Source of the DNA: Branchinecta lynchi
Taxonomy: Eukaryota; Arthropoda; Branchiopoda; Anostraca; Branchinectidae
NCBI GenBank assembly: GCA_023053575.1
Contig: JAKZAP010000014.1
Coordinates: 14,534,938 to 14,598,937 of the forward strand
Reading direction: 5' to 3'
Length of the DNA stretch: 64,000 bases
The notes beneath the pieces were generated by a model. It did no database searches. It saw only the letters and a program-made list of their open reading frames with translations, and had not been told where the DNA came from. Below, piece after piece: positions 11,371-23,061 of the stretch (its first letter is position 1; every line of letters begins with the position of its first letter). The position numbers and the translations under genes are program-made.

Positions 11371-12472
11371 ATCTGTCATCTAATCGAACTTTTGCTTTTA
11401 AAGGACACCTGAATGAAGAGTACCAAGTATCATCCCTATCTGTTTGACGTCCGTTAACATTGCCTGTAGAAAACCCAATGCAAATACGAAATACCGTTTC
11501 CAAGCTATGATTTTTGCTCCATTTTGCATCTGTCCTTATTTCAGTACCGAGCAATTTTAGAAATGAACAAATGTCTCCAATCAACCCTTCTTCTGGAATA
11601 TTGTTTAACCAGATAAGCCCAAAGGTATATCTAGACGAAATTCCAATACGATCCGGCCAGCGCTGTACAAGATTTGAATGAATTGCGCTTTTTGTCTTGG
11701 AGTCTGCATGTGCAAACCTCCGGAAACAATCATCCCTATTTTGAAAACGTCACGCTCAGGAGAAGAATGCTCTCCGTGTCCATGTATGTAAATGCATTCT
11801 CCATGGCGTGTTCAAGTATGGTTTCATTGTTCAGGTGTCCTTTAACAAATTTTCCGGGTATGCGGATTCGCAGGGAACTAGTTTTCCCGCGAGAAAATGA
11901 TTTTCACCATCGTGTTCGGCATGTCTTTTTACCCATAAATCAAACATTTAATCAACTTCAAATTAAACTTTTACTTTGAACCAAATTTCCGGTTTTCGCC
12001 GGATTTCGGACTAACTACATGATCGGCGAGAAAATTGTTTTCACCATCGTGTTCAGCATGTCTTCTTACCCCTAAATCGGCCATTTAATCAACCTCAAAT
12101 AAAACTTTTACTTTTAACCAATTTTCCGGTTTTTGCCGGATTCCGGACGAACTACTTGTCCGGCGTGAAAATGGTTTTCACTATCGTACTCAGCATGCCT
12201 TCTTACCCCATAATCGACTATCACATTAGCTGTTTAAAAATATTTTGTTTGTCCCTTGACCCCCTCCCCCACCCCTAAATATGGAGCTACATAGCCCATC
12301 TACGAACTTGACCTTACCCTTGACCCAATGAATCCTCACACCAAGTTTCATCAAAATATATCATTGCCTTCGAGAGTTATCGTGCTTACAGACGGACAGA
12401 CGGACGGACGGACAGACCTACATTTTTGCGATGTCATAGGTATCCCTCACTTACGTTTTGGGATCCCAAAAA
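11371..12472 (+). repeat. Family B element, 5'-truncated and split by the TTAA element
   Basis: The fragment before the insertion (11371-11401) and the sequence after it (11842-12472) are contiguous family B unit sequence. It ends with the standard tail, (GACGGACA)n tract and ACGTTTTGGGATCCC. Confidence 0.85.
11402..11841. mobile_element. TTAA-flanked non-autonomous DNA element
   Basis: The ends are perfect 12-bp inverted repeats, AGGACACCTGAA at 11402 and TTCAGGTGTCCT at 11841. They are flanked by TTAA at 11398-11401 and 11842-11845. Removing the element and one TTAA restores an intact family B unit, so the insertion boundary is certain. A TTAA duplication is typical of piggyBac-type transposition, but the terminal repeat is not the usual one. 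On the minus strand an open frame of about 100 codons covers much of the interior; I do not recognise its product. Confidence 0.88.
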
Positions 12473-13134
12473 GCAAACCAGGTGTCAGCTGAGTCACTTT
12501 CATAGATGAATTATCAAAATATTCAAAAGGCGACAAAAGCGTGAACGATTATTACTAGTGTTTTTAGGGAAAAATGCCTGGTTTGGGTTTTAGTTTTTTG
12601 TTCGGCGATCGTTCACTGTTAGCAGACGTTCACATAAACATACCTCTACTGTATATGAACCTGTAGTACTTACTAGCCGAGTATGGTGCAAGCAGGTTTC
12701 AAGAAGCTGGCCAGCAAAATTAGTTAACTTGTCCCCTTCGCGATCTGGAAATTTTCCAAAGCGGACGGTGTGGATGAAGCATTTGCGGCTGACGATAGGC
12801 GCCGAGCCGAGTTTCTTTCTTCTTTCGACGTAGCCATACATGTTATAGTGCTTTTATTTAGAGCTGTTTCTTTTAGTCTGTTTTTTTGTTCTTCCTTTCT
12901 TCTTTTTTCCTCTTGATTCGTCTTTTTTTCAATAGCCTACTCCATACGGGCACGGCTCGTGCCACTTTTTATATGATGGGTAATAATAGTATTGGCTGAT
13001 CGATCGGTAACACATTTGCATCAGAAACTCCATGTAATGAGACAGGTTATTATACCTATCCATAATTACAGCAGAGGTACGCTTTTTTGAACATCTCTCT
13101 AAATTTTTCCCTGACTTGTTTTTTTTCTTGCTTT
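12473..13134. other. No recognised feature
   Basis: Contains a T-rich, pyrimidine-rich stretch near 12865-12935. No exon or shared repeat recognised. Confidence 0.5.
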
Positions 13135-14197
13135 AACAAGACCAAAGGTTTCGATGAGATCTTAAAAATTCAATATCTGATCCAGACAACTGGGTCTTGT
13201 CTTAGCCAGATCCAGTCATCGCCAGACTCCTTGAATATTGTTACAATTAAAATTCAGAAACAGATTAAGGCCGAATAGCTAATCATCTGAGAAAACCAAG
13301 TTCAGATATGCATTCAGCATGTGTATTTACCCCTATATGTCATATCTGTTTTGACGAAAACTTCCTGCCACTTCTGCCAACTTCCCGGTTTCGGCCGAAC
13401 TCAAGAACTACTTGTCCGGCGAAAAAAGATATCTTCTTTCCCCAGTAACTCCAGCCGGATTCCGGTCGAACTATATGTCCGGGTAAAATATGATTGTCAC
13501 ACACGGATTCAGCATCTGTTCTTACCCGTAAATCGGTTATCTAATGAACTAGAAATAAAACTTGAACTTCTAACAATTTTCCGGTTTTGGCCGGATTCCG
13601 GGCGAACTACATGTCCGGTTAGAAAATTGTTTTCACATAAGTGTTCAGCGTGTCTTCTTGCCCTAAATCGAACATCTAATCAACTCCAAATAAAACTTTT
13701 AATTTTAACAAACTTTCCGGTTTGGGCCGGATTCCAGGCGAACTACTTGTCCGTCGAGAAAATCGTTTTCACCATCGTCTTCAGCATGTCTTCCTACCCC
13801 TAAATCGAACATCTAATCAACTTCAAATAAAACTTTTACTTTTAACAAACTTTCCGGTTTTGGCCGGATTCCGGGCAAACTACTTGTTCGACGACAAAAT
13901 GGTTTTCACCATCGTGTTCAGCATGTCTTCTTACCCCATAATCGACTATCCCATTAGCTGTTTTAAAATACTTTGTTTGCCCCTTAATTTGAACCCCCTC
14001 CCCCACCCCTAAATGTAGGGCTACAAAGCCCATCTACAAACTCGACTGATCCGACGACCCAACGATCCTCACACCAAGTTTCATCAAAATATCTCATTCC
14101 CTTCGAGAGTTATCGTGCTTACAGACGGACGGACAGACGGACAACTTTTGCGATGTCATAGGTATCCCTCCACTTACGGTTTGGGATCCCAAAAAAA
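13135..14197 (+). repeat. Family B element, complete
   Basis: Head at 13135 and four to five tandem units, including two nearly identical neighbours around 13710-13980. The tail has (GACGGACA)n and ends GGTTTGGGATCCC. Open frames of 96-160 codons here follow the unit periodicity and are not genes. Confidence 0.85.
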
Positions 14198-14693
14198 GTC
14201 AAATTTAAAGGGAAAATACAAACTTGATATCAGTTAACATCCAACTGTCCCAGGAACCTTTCGGAACAAAAAGTAATTCAAGAATATTCTAGTCCCAAAT
14301 TCTCTTGAAGTTCAATAACGATTAGTTTTCCAAGTCGCTGACCTGAACGATTAAGAGCGAGTGAAGAAATTTGGACGGAGACGTCTGTCAATTCATACGC
14401 TACCTACTATACAGCAACCTACCTATCAACGATAAATCGGTCTGCTCGATCTCACGTGGCTTCATTTATTGACGTTAGTTTGTGTTAATTTTTTTTTCTA
14501 AATGCGAGGGCTAGACGTCGTTATACGAAGGGTAGAAAAGAATAAATAGAAAGAAATTAACAGGAATGTTTGAATATCTTTTTCCCTGTTTGCAAAAAGA
14601 CTGTTGAGATTGTATGTCGCCCTTTTAGTTGCCTATATTCAAAAACTACTTTAAATTCACCCGAAAAAGAGTAACAATTCTTTAGTCTGCGTA
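14198..14693. other. No recognised feature
   Basis: Separates two family B copies. No exon or repeat recognised. Confidence 0.5.
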
Positions 14694-15186
14694 AAAAAGA
14701 CCAGAGTTTCGATGGGATCCCAAAAATGTAGTATTCGATACAGATAATCGGTTTTTGTCTTCGCCAGATCGAATATTCGCCGGACTCCTTGAATATTTTT
14801 ACTAAAAATTCAGAAACAGTTTAAGGTAAATAGCTAATAATGTGCGAAAACCAAGTTCAGATATGGATACAGCATGTGTGTTTATCCCTATAACACATAT
14901 CTATTTTGACGAAACTGATCGAAACGTCACGCCTTACTTCTGCCAAATTTCCGGTTTCGACCGAATTCCGGGCGAACTGCTTGTCGGGATAGATTGTTAA
15001 TTTCGTAATTCTTCTTCATGTTTTATTACCCCAAACCTAAGTCGAACATCTGATCAACTTCACATAAAACTTTTAACAAACTTTCCGGTTTTTGCCGGAT
15101 GCCGGGCGAACTACTTGTATGACGAGAAAATGGTTTTCATAATCGTTTTCAGCATGTCTCTTTACCCCTTAATCGACTGTGTATGG
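14694..15186 (+). repeat. Family B element, 3'-truncated
   Basis: Head AAGACCAGAGTTTCGATGGG, then about two units, stopping within the AATCGACT block. It is followed by C-rich sequence (C-run near 15217). The tail and (GACGGACA)n tract are absent. Confidence 0.75.
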
Positions 15187-15304
15187 GGGTCCAAAATTGA
15201 TATACCCCCTCCCCCCCCCCCTCCCCAGGTGGCACCTTTGGTCTTATCACGGGGAATTTTGACTAAACTTTAATCAAAAAAAAATCTGTCTAGAGACCCT
15301 TGAA

Positions 15305-15530
15305 TTCTCTACGGGCGCATAACGTAAGGACGTTATATCACGTAGTCAACAATGGATTTCTTTGAAAGACCTAGATCAAGTTCACCGAAACAATAATAGG
15401 CTCTGCCTCTGGCGCAACAAAGAGTCAATATTGTTTTCCTCTTTTTATCCACTTCAAAAATCAACCCTGCAACCGGAAACGCCGTCGTATTATCAACTTG
15501 ACAATGTATCAGATGCATCAAGACAACTTC
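15305..15530 (+). repeat. Family O repeat, copy 2
   Basis: Same blocks as 6521-6740, with about 55 extra bases near 15400-15455. It runs directly into family A core sequence at about 15530. Confidence 0.7.
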
Positions 15531-16146
15531 CGATCCCTCGACTCTAAGCGTTTCATGAGATTTCGGGTGCCCCCTCCAGCCCCCCCCCCCCAAGTGATCA
15601 GATCCGGCCAAGACTTGAATCTGAGACACTTGTCAAGTTTCATGCACGTTCGATCGCACCCGTTCCCAAGTTATGAAAGTCACTACATTCCGGATTCCCC
15701 ACACCTCTAATCCCCCCACGATGATGGGATCGGGGAAGGAACTATGTTTTAGTCAATATGGTAGAGTTCTTAATATGTCTGCCAAGTTTCATGATCCTGC
15801 ACGTCTGGAAGTACCGTAACTCGAGATCACCGGATTCCGGGAAACCCCCTCCACCTCCCCCCCACTGTGGCACGATTCGTCCTGTTTTGTCTTCAATGTA
15901 TCTAGGGTTTATGCTTGTTCTTCTCACCAAGTTCCATCCCGATCCCTCGACTCTGAGCATTTCATAAGATTTCCGGTGCCCCTTCCAGCCCCCCCCCCCC
16001 CCCGCCAGCTATCGTATCCGGTCCAGATTTGGGTCGGGTCCCTGACATGCCTGCCAAGTTTCATCGTCCTAGCTTATGTAGAAGTGCCCAAACTAGGAAT
16101 TTGCGGACAGACCGACGACCGACAGACATTGCGATAGCTATATGGC
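15530..16146 (+). repeat. Family A element, core and partial tail
   Basis: Core blocks CCGATCCCTCGACTCTAAGC, CAAGTTTCATG and TCTAGGGTTTATGCTTG with long C-runs, then the tract GACCGACGACCGACAGACA and GCGATAGCTATATGGCAC. The tail is cut in the terminal hairpin, and the next copy's head follows within 10 bp. Confidence 0.8.
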
Positions 16147-16152
16147 ACAATA

Positions 16153-16595
16153 AAAAGAGCTGCGAGCTAATATGGCACTTGATGCGAGTAGGCGGGACAA
16201 GAAAGCAGATGAGGACGTCACAGAATACCCCGCCATCCGAAAATGCGGTTCGGAGCTGTAAATAGGATATCTAGTTTCACTCTAGTCAGAGCATTTCCGG
16301 CATCGCCTCGGGTCATCTAGGGCAAATGACTTTTCTACCTTCCAACTTTCCACCTAATAGGTCCACTCGTTTGGTCCCCAGAAGTGCCGCACCATTTCTG
16401 GTGTCTCCCTCCAACTCCTCCTACCGCGGCCGAATCTGGTTCGGACTCCTAGATGGATCATTTGAAGCATTTTCTCTTACCACCTATCAAGTTTCAGTCA
16501 AGTCTAAGCGTTTTTTGGGAACTTCCGGTAATTCTCCCCCTCCTCCCCCAGCGTGGTCGGATCCGGTTCGAACCCCGATTACCGAACCCTGAATA
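16153..16595 (+). repeat. Family A element, head and start of core
   Basis: Head AAGAGCTGCGAGCTAATATG (loop GCG), then GGCACTTG and GCGAGTAGG. The following 110 bp match 8640-8770, including CGCCATCC(A/G)AAAATGCGGTTC. It is truncated on the right. Confidence 0.75.
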
Positions 16596-18092
16596 ATGTT
16601 TTGAAAGCTTTTCACTAATTTTGAATTTGAATGGTTTTAGTTACTTTAAGAGAAGGACAAGATTTGAAAGAAAAGGTTAAACTAAAACTAGAAGTGGTAG
16701 GTAAATGAGGATAAACTAAATAGAACTAAAGCGCGAATTAACGAACGCTCTTGACGACGATCTTCTGGATTAAGTAACCGTAAGGTCAAAGAGAGCGAGT
16801 CAGTATTCCTAAGGAAAAATAAATAAAGACAAGCAGACGTGGACAAGTGAACAATTACACCAGCCCTAGTTAGACAAAATCTTAACCTTTAAATAACATA
16901 GGACTCCGGCTGTCACCTTCTCAAACCAGGATTAAACTACTCGGAAGTGTAGGCCAAAAAGCCTACTTGACCAGTCATTGATTATTCCCTAGAAGTATAA
17001 GCTGTAAACAACTCTGTTTATCATTATGAAAGAGGGTTTGGATTTAGGCGGGAATCCCAGTGCAAAGGGATACAGACTAATGCTGACAACAGCGATCAGG
17101 ATTTTGGTGGTCAAGACGCAGAAAATCAGATCGGGAAATCCTGATCGTCTATAGACGCCACAAATGATGTTCGAAGTCGATAACGCCACCAATAGCTTAC
17201 AGTAGAGGGGTATCTTTGAGTGTAAATTACGCGGACTTTTCAAGAGTTGCAGACATGCAGACAAAAAATCTCTCGGGAAAAGGATTAAAAATACAAAGAC
17301 AAAATCCCCTTCGGCTGAACGGGTTCTTCTCGATACCGCATCCAAGAAATGTATGGAAATACGATAGGAAAAAACCACAGAATGCTGCCCCAAAAGGTTC
17401 GCTCAGTAGTTCAATGCCCCCCCCCCCCCCCCCCGACTAATGTTTCCTGCCTGTCGGTAAATCCAAACTTCAACCTAAAACAATTTTTCAAGAGTGGGGT
17501 CACACATTGGAAGACAATTATGGTTCCAACACCCGCGAAACCTCTCTCCCAATCCACCCCAGCATTTCTAGCAATCTGCTTCACCTCAATACAGCAAACC
17601 CAAGCGAACAAAAAATAACCGATTCTTTGCCAAATAACAACCTATTGAGGCAACACTGACCAACGAAACATACACAAAATCAAAAGATTCGAGATAACTG
17701 AAACTTTTTTCCCGAAATCTTCCTTGTTGTAATAGTAGCATACATCGCTGAAGTTCAACATATTTCGGTTCAAATAATCCAATGTCCTCTTCATGCAAGC
17801 CCTTCGCCTACCGTACCGAGAGAATCAATAGCTTATACTTGCCTTCCCGCGAATCAGCATTACCCAACAAATTATGACTTAAACATATTCTGAGACTCAA
17901 CTATTGGCACAATCCGAAAAAAAACTTGCACAAACTCATCAATTACGTTTGTTGGATAAGAGTCAACTACCCCAAAACGGCCAAAAGAGGTCTTGATATG
18001 TCGGGGTGCATTGTTGGCTGATGGGTATGAAGCATAGTACCCCCAGGCGCTATGTCTCCGCTTAAGCCTTAACGACGTCACAATCGACACTA
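16596..18092. other. No confident feature; weak coding-like stretches on the minus strand
   Basis: No repeat family recognised. Minus-strand open frames at 17872-18090 and 17411-17611 have composition that could be coding. I see no convincing splice pair or family motif, so I do not call a gene. A C-run lies at 17417-17434. Confidence 0.4.
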
Positions 18093-18094
18093 TT

Positions 18095-18410
18095 GAACAA
18101 AACCAAGGTTTCGCTGGGATCCTAAACTAGGATGTGTTTTGGCCTTTAAAGTTAATTCCGGTCTTGCCGGAAAAAAAAGGAGACTGCTCTGAGAATGTTG
18201 CGCGACCTGACCGCCCCTGAATCTATGGTCCTAGTCGAGTTTAACCGGAATCCGGATGATTATCGTCCTGAGAATATGTTCCCAGTGAAGACAAAGTTTA
18301 GTAATCTCCACAATAACCCGACAATACGATCGAGAAATTTTTGTTCTACACTATTTCCGACGGATTTCGGTCAATCCCAGCCCGATCCGGAAACGAAACA
18401 AAGATAATGA
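18095..18410 (+). repeat. Degenerate family B-like sequence
   Basis: Starts GAACAAAACCAAGGTTTCGC and TGGGATCC, resembling the family B head. It then has scattered TTCCGG motifs. Strongly diverged. Confidence 0.4.
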
Positions 18411-18538
18411 ACTCACCAATGATGAAGACGATGGTCAGTTTTATTACGCACTGAAACAAAGAAAGGAAATAGTGAAAAAAAAATACACTGAGATGTCGAA
18501 AAACCTTGTAAAATAAAAACGTTGCACAAAATGAAATA

Positions 18539-18600
18539 AACAAGAGCTGAAAGCTCATATGGCAATTGCAATAATAGGCAAAATGTTGGCGTGAGTTTTT
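18539..18600 (+). repeat. Family A head fragment
   Basis: AACAAGAGCTGAAAGCTC (hairpin stem with loop GAA) followed by ATATGGCAATTG. Only the head is present. Confidence 0.6.
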
Positions 18601-18849
18601 TGTTTGGGAGTTTTGTACAGGCGAATATTATTTTATTATACACGAGTAAGTAAAAAGTACTGCAAAAGGCATTTCTAGAATTCTTCTTCTTCGTTGGGCG
18701 GTTCAAAGGTCTTCAATATGGTTTCAACATTTATATCAAGTACGTTTCTTCTTTGAATTGATGCTGCGTAATTTTCCGTTTCGAGGAGAAGGATCTCTGC
18801 TTCGTCTAGGGTTTCGCCTGCTACTAGCTAGAAGGTATCGTTCGATAAA

Positions 18850-19030
18850 AAGTACTTCTCGACCTTGCGGTGAAGATGCGCACTTTAAGGGAGCTAGAAC
18901 CTCATTTGTAAGCAAAACCCTCGAGGCAAAAATGGTAATGGGCTCATGGGGATCATGAAAATGCATATTTGCCTTAAAAGTATTTTTCTTAATTTGCGGT
19001 CATGATTGGTACTTTAAGGAATGGTCAGAT
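18850..19030 (+). repeat. Family V repeat
   Basis: Shares GATGCGCACTTTAAGGGAGC, AGCAAAACC(C)T(C/T)GAGGC, GGGCTCATGGGGATCATGAA and AATGCATAT with copies at 23960-24280 and 24770-24880. No ends defined. Confidence 0.6.
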
Positions 19031-19079
19031 TTTGGAAAGTGGCGATTTCTAAGCCAATCTTGTCGAATTTCTACTATTC

Positions 19080-20154
19080 AGCCAATTTTCATCGTCCTAA
19101 CACACCTGGAAGTACCTTTTCTAGCGATCACCGGAATTCCGGACTCCCCCTTAAATTCCCCCCACAGTCGCCTCAGCCAATCCGGTTCTGTAAATGATTT
19201 ATCCGTAGCATCTGTTAGTTATTCCCACAAAGTTTCATCCCGATCTCTCCAGTCTAAGCCGGTCAGGCATCCCCCCCCCCAGTTGTTGTCGGATCCGGTC
19301 CGGACATAAAAAAGATCACCAGAGACATGTCCTCTGTTCAATTACAAAATTTCAATCAAATCCCATCACCCGTTCCAAAGTTACACACGACTCAATATTC
19401 TGGATTCCCCCTTCCTGTACTCCCCCCCGACTATCGGATCGAGTAAATTTTTATTTACAAGTCAGTTTGATAGGGTCCCTGATACGCCTCCCAAGTTTCG
19501 TCGTGAAAATCCGCTATCACCGGAGTTCCGGGAAACATCCCCCCCCCCTTCATAAAGTGTCCGGATCCAGTCCAAATGTGTAAACGGTTTATCTGGAGCA
19601 GATGCTTGTTAATCCCAGCAAGTTTCACTCCGATCCCTCCATTCTAACCGTTTCTCGGGATTTCCGGTCCCCCCCCCCCCCAACTCTTCCATAGCTGTCG
19701 AGGCCAGTTCGGACTTCAAATGGAACATCAGAGATATGTCATTTATTCAGGTATTAAGTTTCATTTCAATCCGATTACCCGTTCGAAAGTTACACACCAC
19801 TCAATTTTCCGGATTCCCCCACCCTCCAACCCATTTCAATCCGATTACCCGTTCGAAAGTTACACACCACTCAATTTTCCGGATTCCCCCACCCTCCAAC
19901 GCCCGACAATCCGTTCCAAAGTTATGAATGTTACTAATTTCCGGATTCCACATCTTGCCACTCCCCCATTGATGGTCGATCGGGGAAGTGATTATTTCCA
20001 AGTTAATCCGGTTGGGTCCCTGATATGCGTCCCAAGTTTTATCGTCCTAGGTCATGTGGAAGTGCCCAAACTAGCAAAATGCGGACAGACCGACAGACAG
20101 ACAGATATTACGATCGCTATATGGCACTTGAGTAAGTTCAAGTGCCATAAAAAC
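19080..20154 (+). repeat. Family A element, core and complete tail
   Basis: Reiterated core with C-runs near 19270, 19540 and 19670. A directly duplicated block of about 63 bp lies at 19758-19898 (TTTCAATCCGATTACCCGTT twice). The tail has (GACAGACA)n, and the terminal hairpin 20119-20149 has an 11-bp stem TATGGCACTTG and a loop (AGTAAGTTC) different from other copies. The head is missing. Confidence 0.82.
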
Positions 20155-20522
20155 AAAACAAGAAATAATCGGGCCTAAAAAATCTTCTCCATAAAGGAAA
20201 AGGCGAAAAAAGGCAAAGAACAGAGACGTGAAGGTCCTCGGCAATAAACAGTAACATAAAGCAAGGGTCAACCAGTAAACATTTTACACCAACGCGAGAT
20301 TTGTTATAACGCCGGGTAGGGTATAAGAGATATTTGCAGTATTTGAAATAAAAAGTTCTGGTAGGCTACGTATTTCGATCTAATTCATCAAGAAATTTTC
20401 GTTCTATACCTAGTTTCCCCTTTTCTTCAATTCCGGCTGGACTCTTCAGGCGAGCAGAAAACCAATAACAGGTCATACCAAATTGCTATTTTACCCCGAA
20501 GTCAATAGATCTAGTCAGTTTT

Positions 20523-20790
20523 CCTCAGTGAATGAATGAACGAAGGACTTGTGACGCACTGCCCAAAGGCGTAAGTGCAGTAGAAAAAGACAAAGGAAAT
20601 TAAAATAATCACAAAACGCTCAAAAAATATTTTCTATGAAGGTGCACTAATGTAAAATCACATTGATGGGATCTTGGTTAAGTTTCCAGGTAAGTTTCTA
20701 GGTAAGTAGGTAAGTTTAAGCGGTAAGTTTCTAGGTAAGTAGGTAAGTTTCCAGTCGGAGAACACTAACTAGAGGAGAGGAAGCGTTAAC
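20523..20790 (-). repeat. Family P repeat, copy 2, with short tandem expansion
   Basis: Matches 5985-6182 (GACGCACTGCCC, GGCGTAAGTGCAGTA, ATCACATTGATGGG). The copy carries an internal expansion of GGTAAGTTTC/GGTAAGTA units at 20688-20758 that copy 1 lacks. On the minus strand it ends in CATTCATTCATTC. The stretch 20155-20522 holds only degenerate TTCCGG-type sequence. Confidence 0.6.
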
Positions 20791-20791
20791 A

Positions 20792-21043
20792 ATGGGTCGG
20801 AAATTAACAAACGGCGGATCAGGTAGCAATTCCGCGTGCGCCTTGAACTCGAAGAAGAGGAAGGCCGAAGAATACATTTCGTCGTACGTACCAGCGGGAC
20901 CTAAAACACATCAATTCGATAGTCAGTCCAACCCCAGTGGGAATAGGTCTGGGCAGCAGCACATATGAGGGACGACTGGCGGCTCTTTCTGGACGCCCTG
21001 GGTGCCTTTGGCGGCACAGGAGGAACTAAGGTCTAAGGTCTTG
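20792..21043 (+). pseudogene. Coding-like relic with one in-frame stop, cut by a family C insertion
   Basis: An ATG at 20792 opens a 58-codon frame ending at TGA 20966-20968. The amino-acid composition is protein-like, with a basic KKRK patch at residues 23-26 and a following polar segment. The same frame stays open and protein-like beyond the TGA until the family C insertion at 21044 (next residues GTTGGSFWTPW). A single C-to-T change could have made the stop. I do not recognise the family. It could be a first exon, a processed pseudogene or part of an element; splice sites are not evident. Confidence 0.35.
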
Positions 21044-21216
21044 CAGGCCCGTATCCAGGAATTTATTCCGGGGGGGGGGTTGCCTGCGGGTCGGACAAAA
21101 AAGTACAAAAAAGACATAGATTAGAGGGGAATGCCTATATAAATGATTATTTTTGTATGTTTTGGGGAGGGGGGGGTACATCTCCCCCTCCCTCCCCCCC
21201 CCCGGATACGGCCCTG
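21044..21216 (+). mobile_element. Family C MITE, 173-bp copy
   Basis: Terminal inverted repeats CAGGCCCGTATCC / GGATACGGCCCTG. The interior has GGAATTTATT, a G-run, GGTCGGACAAAAAAGTAC, and a C-run near the right end. The 8-bp flanks (AGGTCTTG, GCGCCTTG) match at only 5 of 8 positions, so the duplication has decayed or been remodelled. Confidence 0.85.
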
Positions 21217-22424
21217 GCGCCTTGGTAGGTAGAGAAGAACTCTCAGATACCTGAAGTATGTCGAGCGTATGCGTCGAAGGTCCTTTTTCTGAGTATAGAA
21301 TGTAATCCAGCAAGGAATTCAAAAAGGCATTTGCAAAAGGCAATATATAACTTCCCAAGCCCAGGCCTGCTATACATCGAACGCTTTGGCACAGTAGGTT
21401 TCATCCGTTCTCAAATAAGAACTCAGGGGATTATGCATGCGATGTAGAACAAAGAAAAATACCGTATATCCAAGTAAAGCATGTTGCATCATCCCAAGCA
21501 ACCTTCCATCTCCCAAGTTCCGGTCAAACTACCAACTTCAATTCATAGTGTGCTTTACGTTTACACTATGCCTACCGACTTACAGTATGACCGACAATTT
21601 GAGAAGACTGGCCAAAAATCGGTTCCCTGTTCGCATGTTTTTGAAAATCCAGCCAAAAGCCCACACATGATCTACGGGTTCCCAAAATGACGAAAAAGAT
21701 GCGAGAACCAGCATCTCGCAATCTTCTCCGACTGCGGGGAAAAACAAAACAGATTAAGCACATCCAGCGACGACAACAGACCAACCTACATTTCCTGAAA
21801 ACAACACACGCAGAAATACCACAAGATTTGATGTGTATCCAACCTCAGTTCCTGGCTCTTTTGAAAGAGTTGTTAAAGGCCTACCGACTCGTTCCGTTCT
21901 TTCTTCAGAGACAAATAAAATCGATCAATAGTGCACGTAGGTAGCAAAGGCCAAAAACAGACATAGCTACATTTCTCAAATTAAACAAATTATCTGTTTG
22001 TATGTTATCACTCGGTAACAATACGTAAGTGACCGGATACCTGAGGCTTCATGAAGTTTGTGCGTCCGTCTGTCCCGACGGCCAGGTTAATTCATAGATA
22101 CCAACCAAGTTCCCATTAATAAATAACAAATAAATTCTAATTAACTTAAGCCCAAATAAAACAAACAAATCTGCAGAAAATTGCCTCTATATGCCACACC
22201 GAAACAATCGATCTTTCCAAAGTCGGGCTAAATCTTCATTTCTTTCTCTCGCACACCGGACAAAAATGAGAAAAAATATTCGACCTCGCTCTCCCTCAAT
22301 AGCTCCTCCTATTCTAGTACTAAAAGTTGCCCCTTACTGATGTATTTGGCTCGAACCTGGCGTGAGGGTCCTTTCAGTAAAGTAGGTCAAGATCCAAGAC
22401 GGGCCAGGTCGCTACATTTAGCTA
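21217..22424. other. No confident feature
   Basis: No recognised exon. A weak family B-tail-like stretch (CGTAAGTGACCGGATACCTG, then CGTCCGTCTGTCC) lies near 22023-22080 in minus orientation. Confidence 0.4.
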
Positions 22425-22745
22425 CATTTAGGTGTGGGGGAGGGGGTTTCAAATTAGGACGTTATTTTTTTGTAAAGCTGTATGAGACAGTCAGTTTGGG
22501 AGAGTAAAAAAAAAGTTTAAGGTTTGGTTTAGTTTATTCACATAAAAATTGCCACACCATAGGCTAAGCCTACCGCTGACAACAGGAGTAAGGGGATATA
22601 CTGACCTCATTTCTGAACGGTATTATCTCGCCGGAAAAGAAGTTCGCCGGAACCCGGAAAAAAGAATTTGATATGAGGGTTAGAATACATGCTGAATCCA
22701 TAACTCGTCCGCATTGACCGCATTCCGCGAACATCGGACTACGGA
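22425..22745 (-). repeat. Degenerate family B copy
   Basis: Reads on the minus strand as the CCCCCTCCCCCACACCT block followed by diverged units (TTCTTTTCCGGCGAG, TTCCGGGTTCC). Head and tail are not preserved. Confidence 0.5.
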
Positions 22746-22905
22746 AGGCAGCAATAAAAAATGTGCAGTTAAATACTTATTATTAAGCTACAACTGGAAC
22801 AACAAGTGAGAGAACGCAATGAAGATAGTCGGCCATAGGATTGTTTGCGTCCGCCAGGAGGGGGGGGGGGGCTACTGTTTTGCTGAAGAGATCAAAATTA
22901 CAAAA

Positions 22906-22990
22906 ACAAGAGCTAGAAGCTCATTTGGCACTTGCAAGGTTGGGTCAGAGGATGAAAGTAGGAATTTGCCAATTCGTGGGTTTGTTGTGA
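22906..22990 (+). repeat. Family A head fragment
   Basis: AACAAGAGCTAGAAGCTC (loop AGA) followed by ATTTGGCACTTG. No core follows. Confidence 0.6.
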
Positions 22991-23061
22991 TCATTTGTAG
23001 CCCACCCTTGAGATAAGAATGCGCTGCAAACAAAAATCTTGCAGTGTTTACTACTGGGATT

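Noticed and set aside
11153..11584. 143-codon minus frame
   Set aside because: It crosses three unrelated repeats (family A tail, family R, TTAA element), so it cannot be one gene. Only the part inside the TTAA element is noted as a curiosity.
13321..13803. 160-codon open frame on the plus strand
   Set aside because: Family B unit periodicity, as in other copies.
16989..17393. 134-codon hydrophobic minus frame as a membrane protein
   Set aside because: No start context, splice sites or recognisable family; hydrophobic shadow of a Lys-rich plus-strand stretch.
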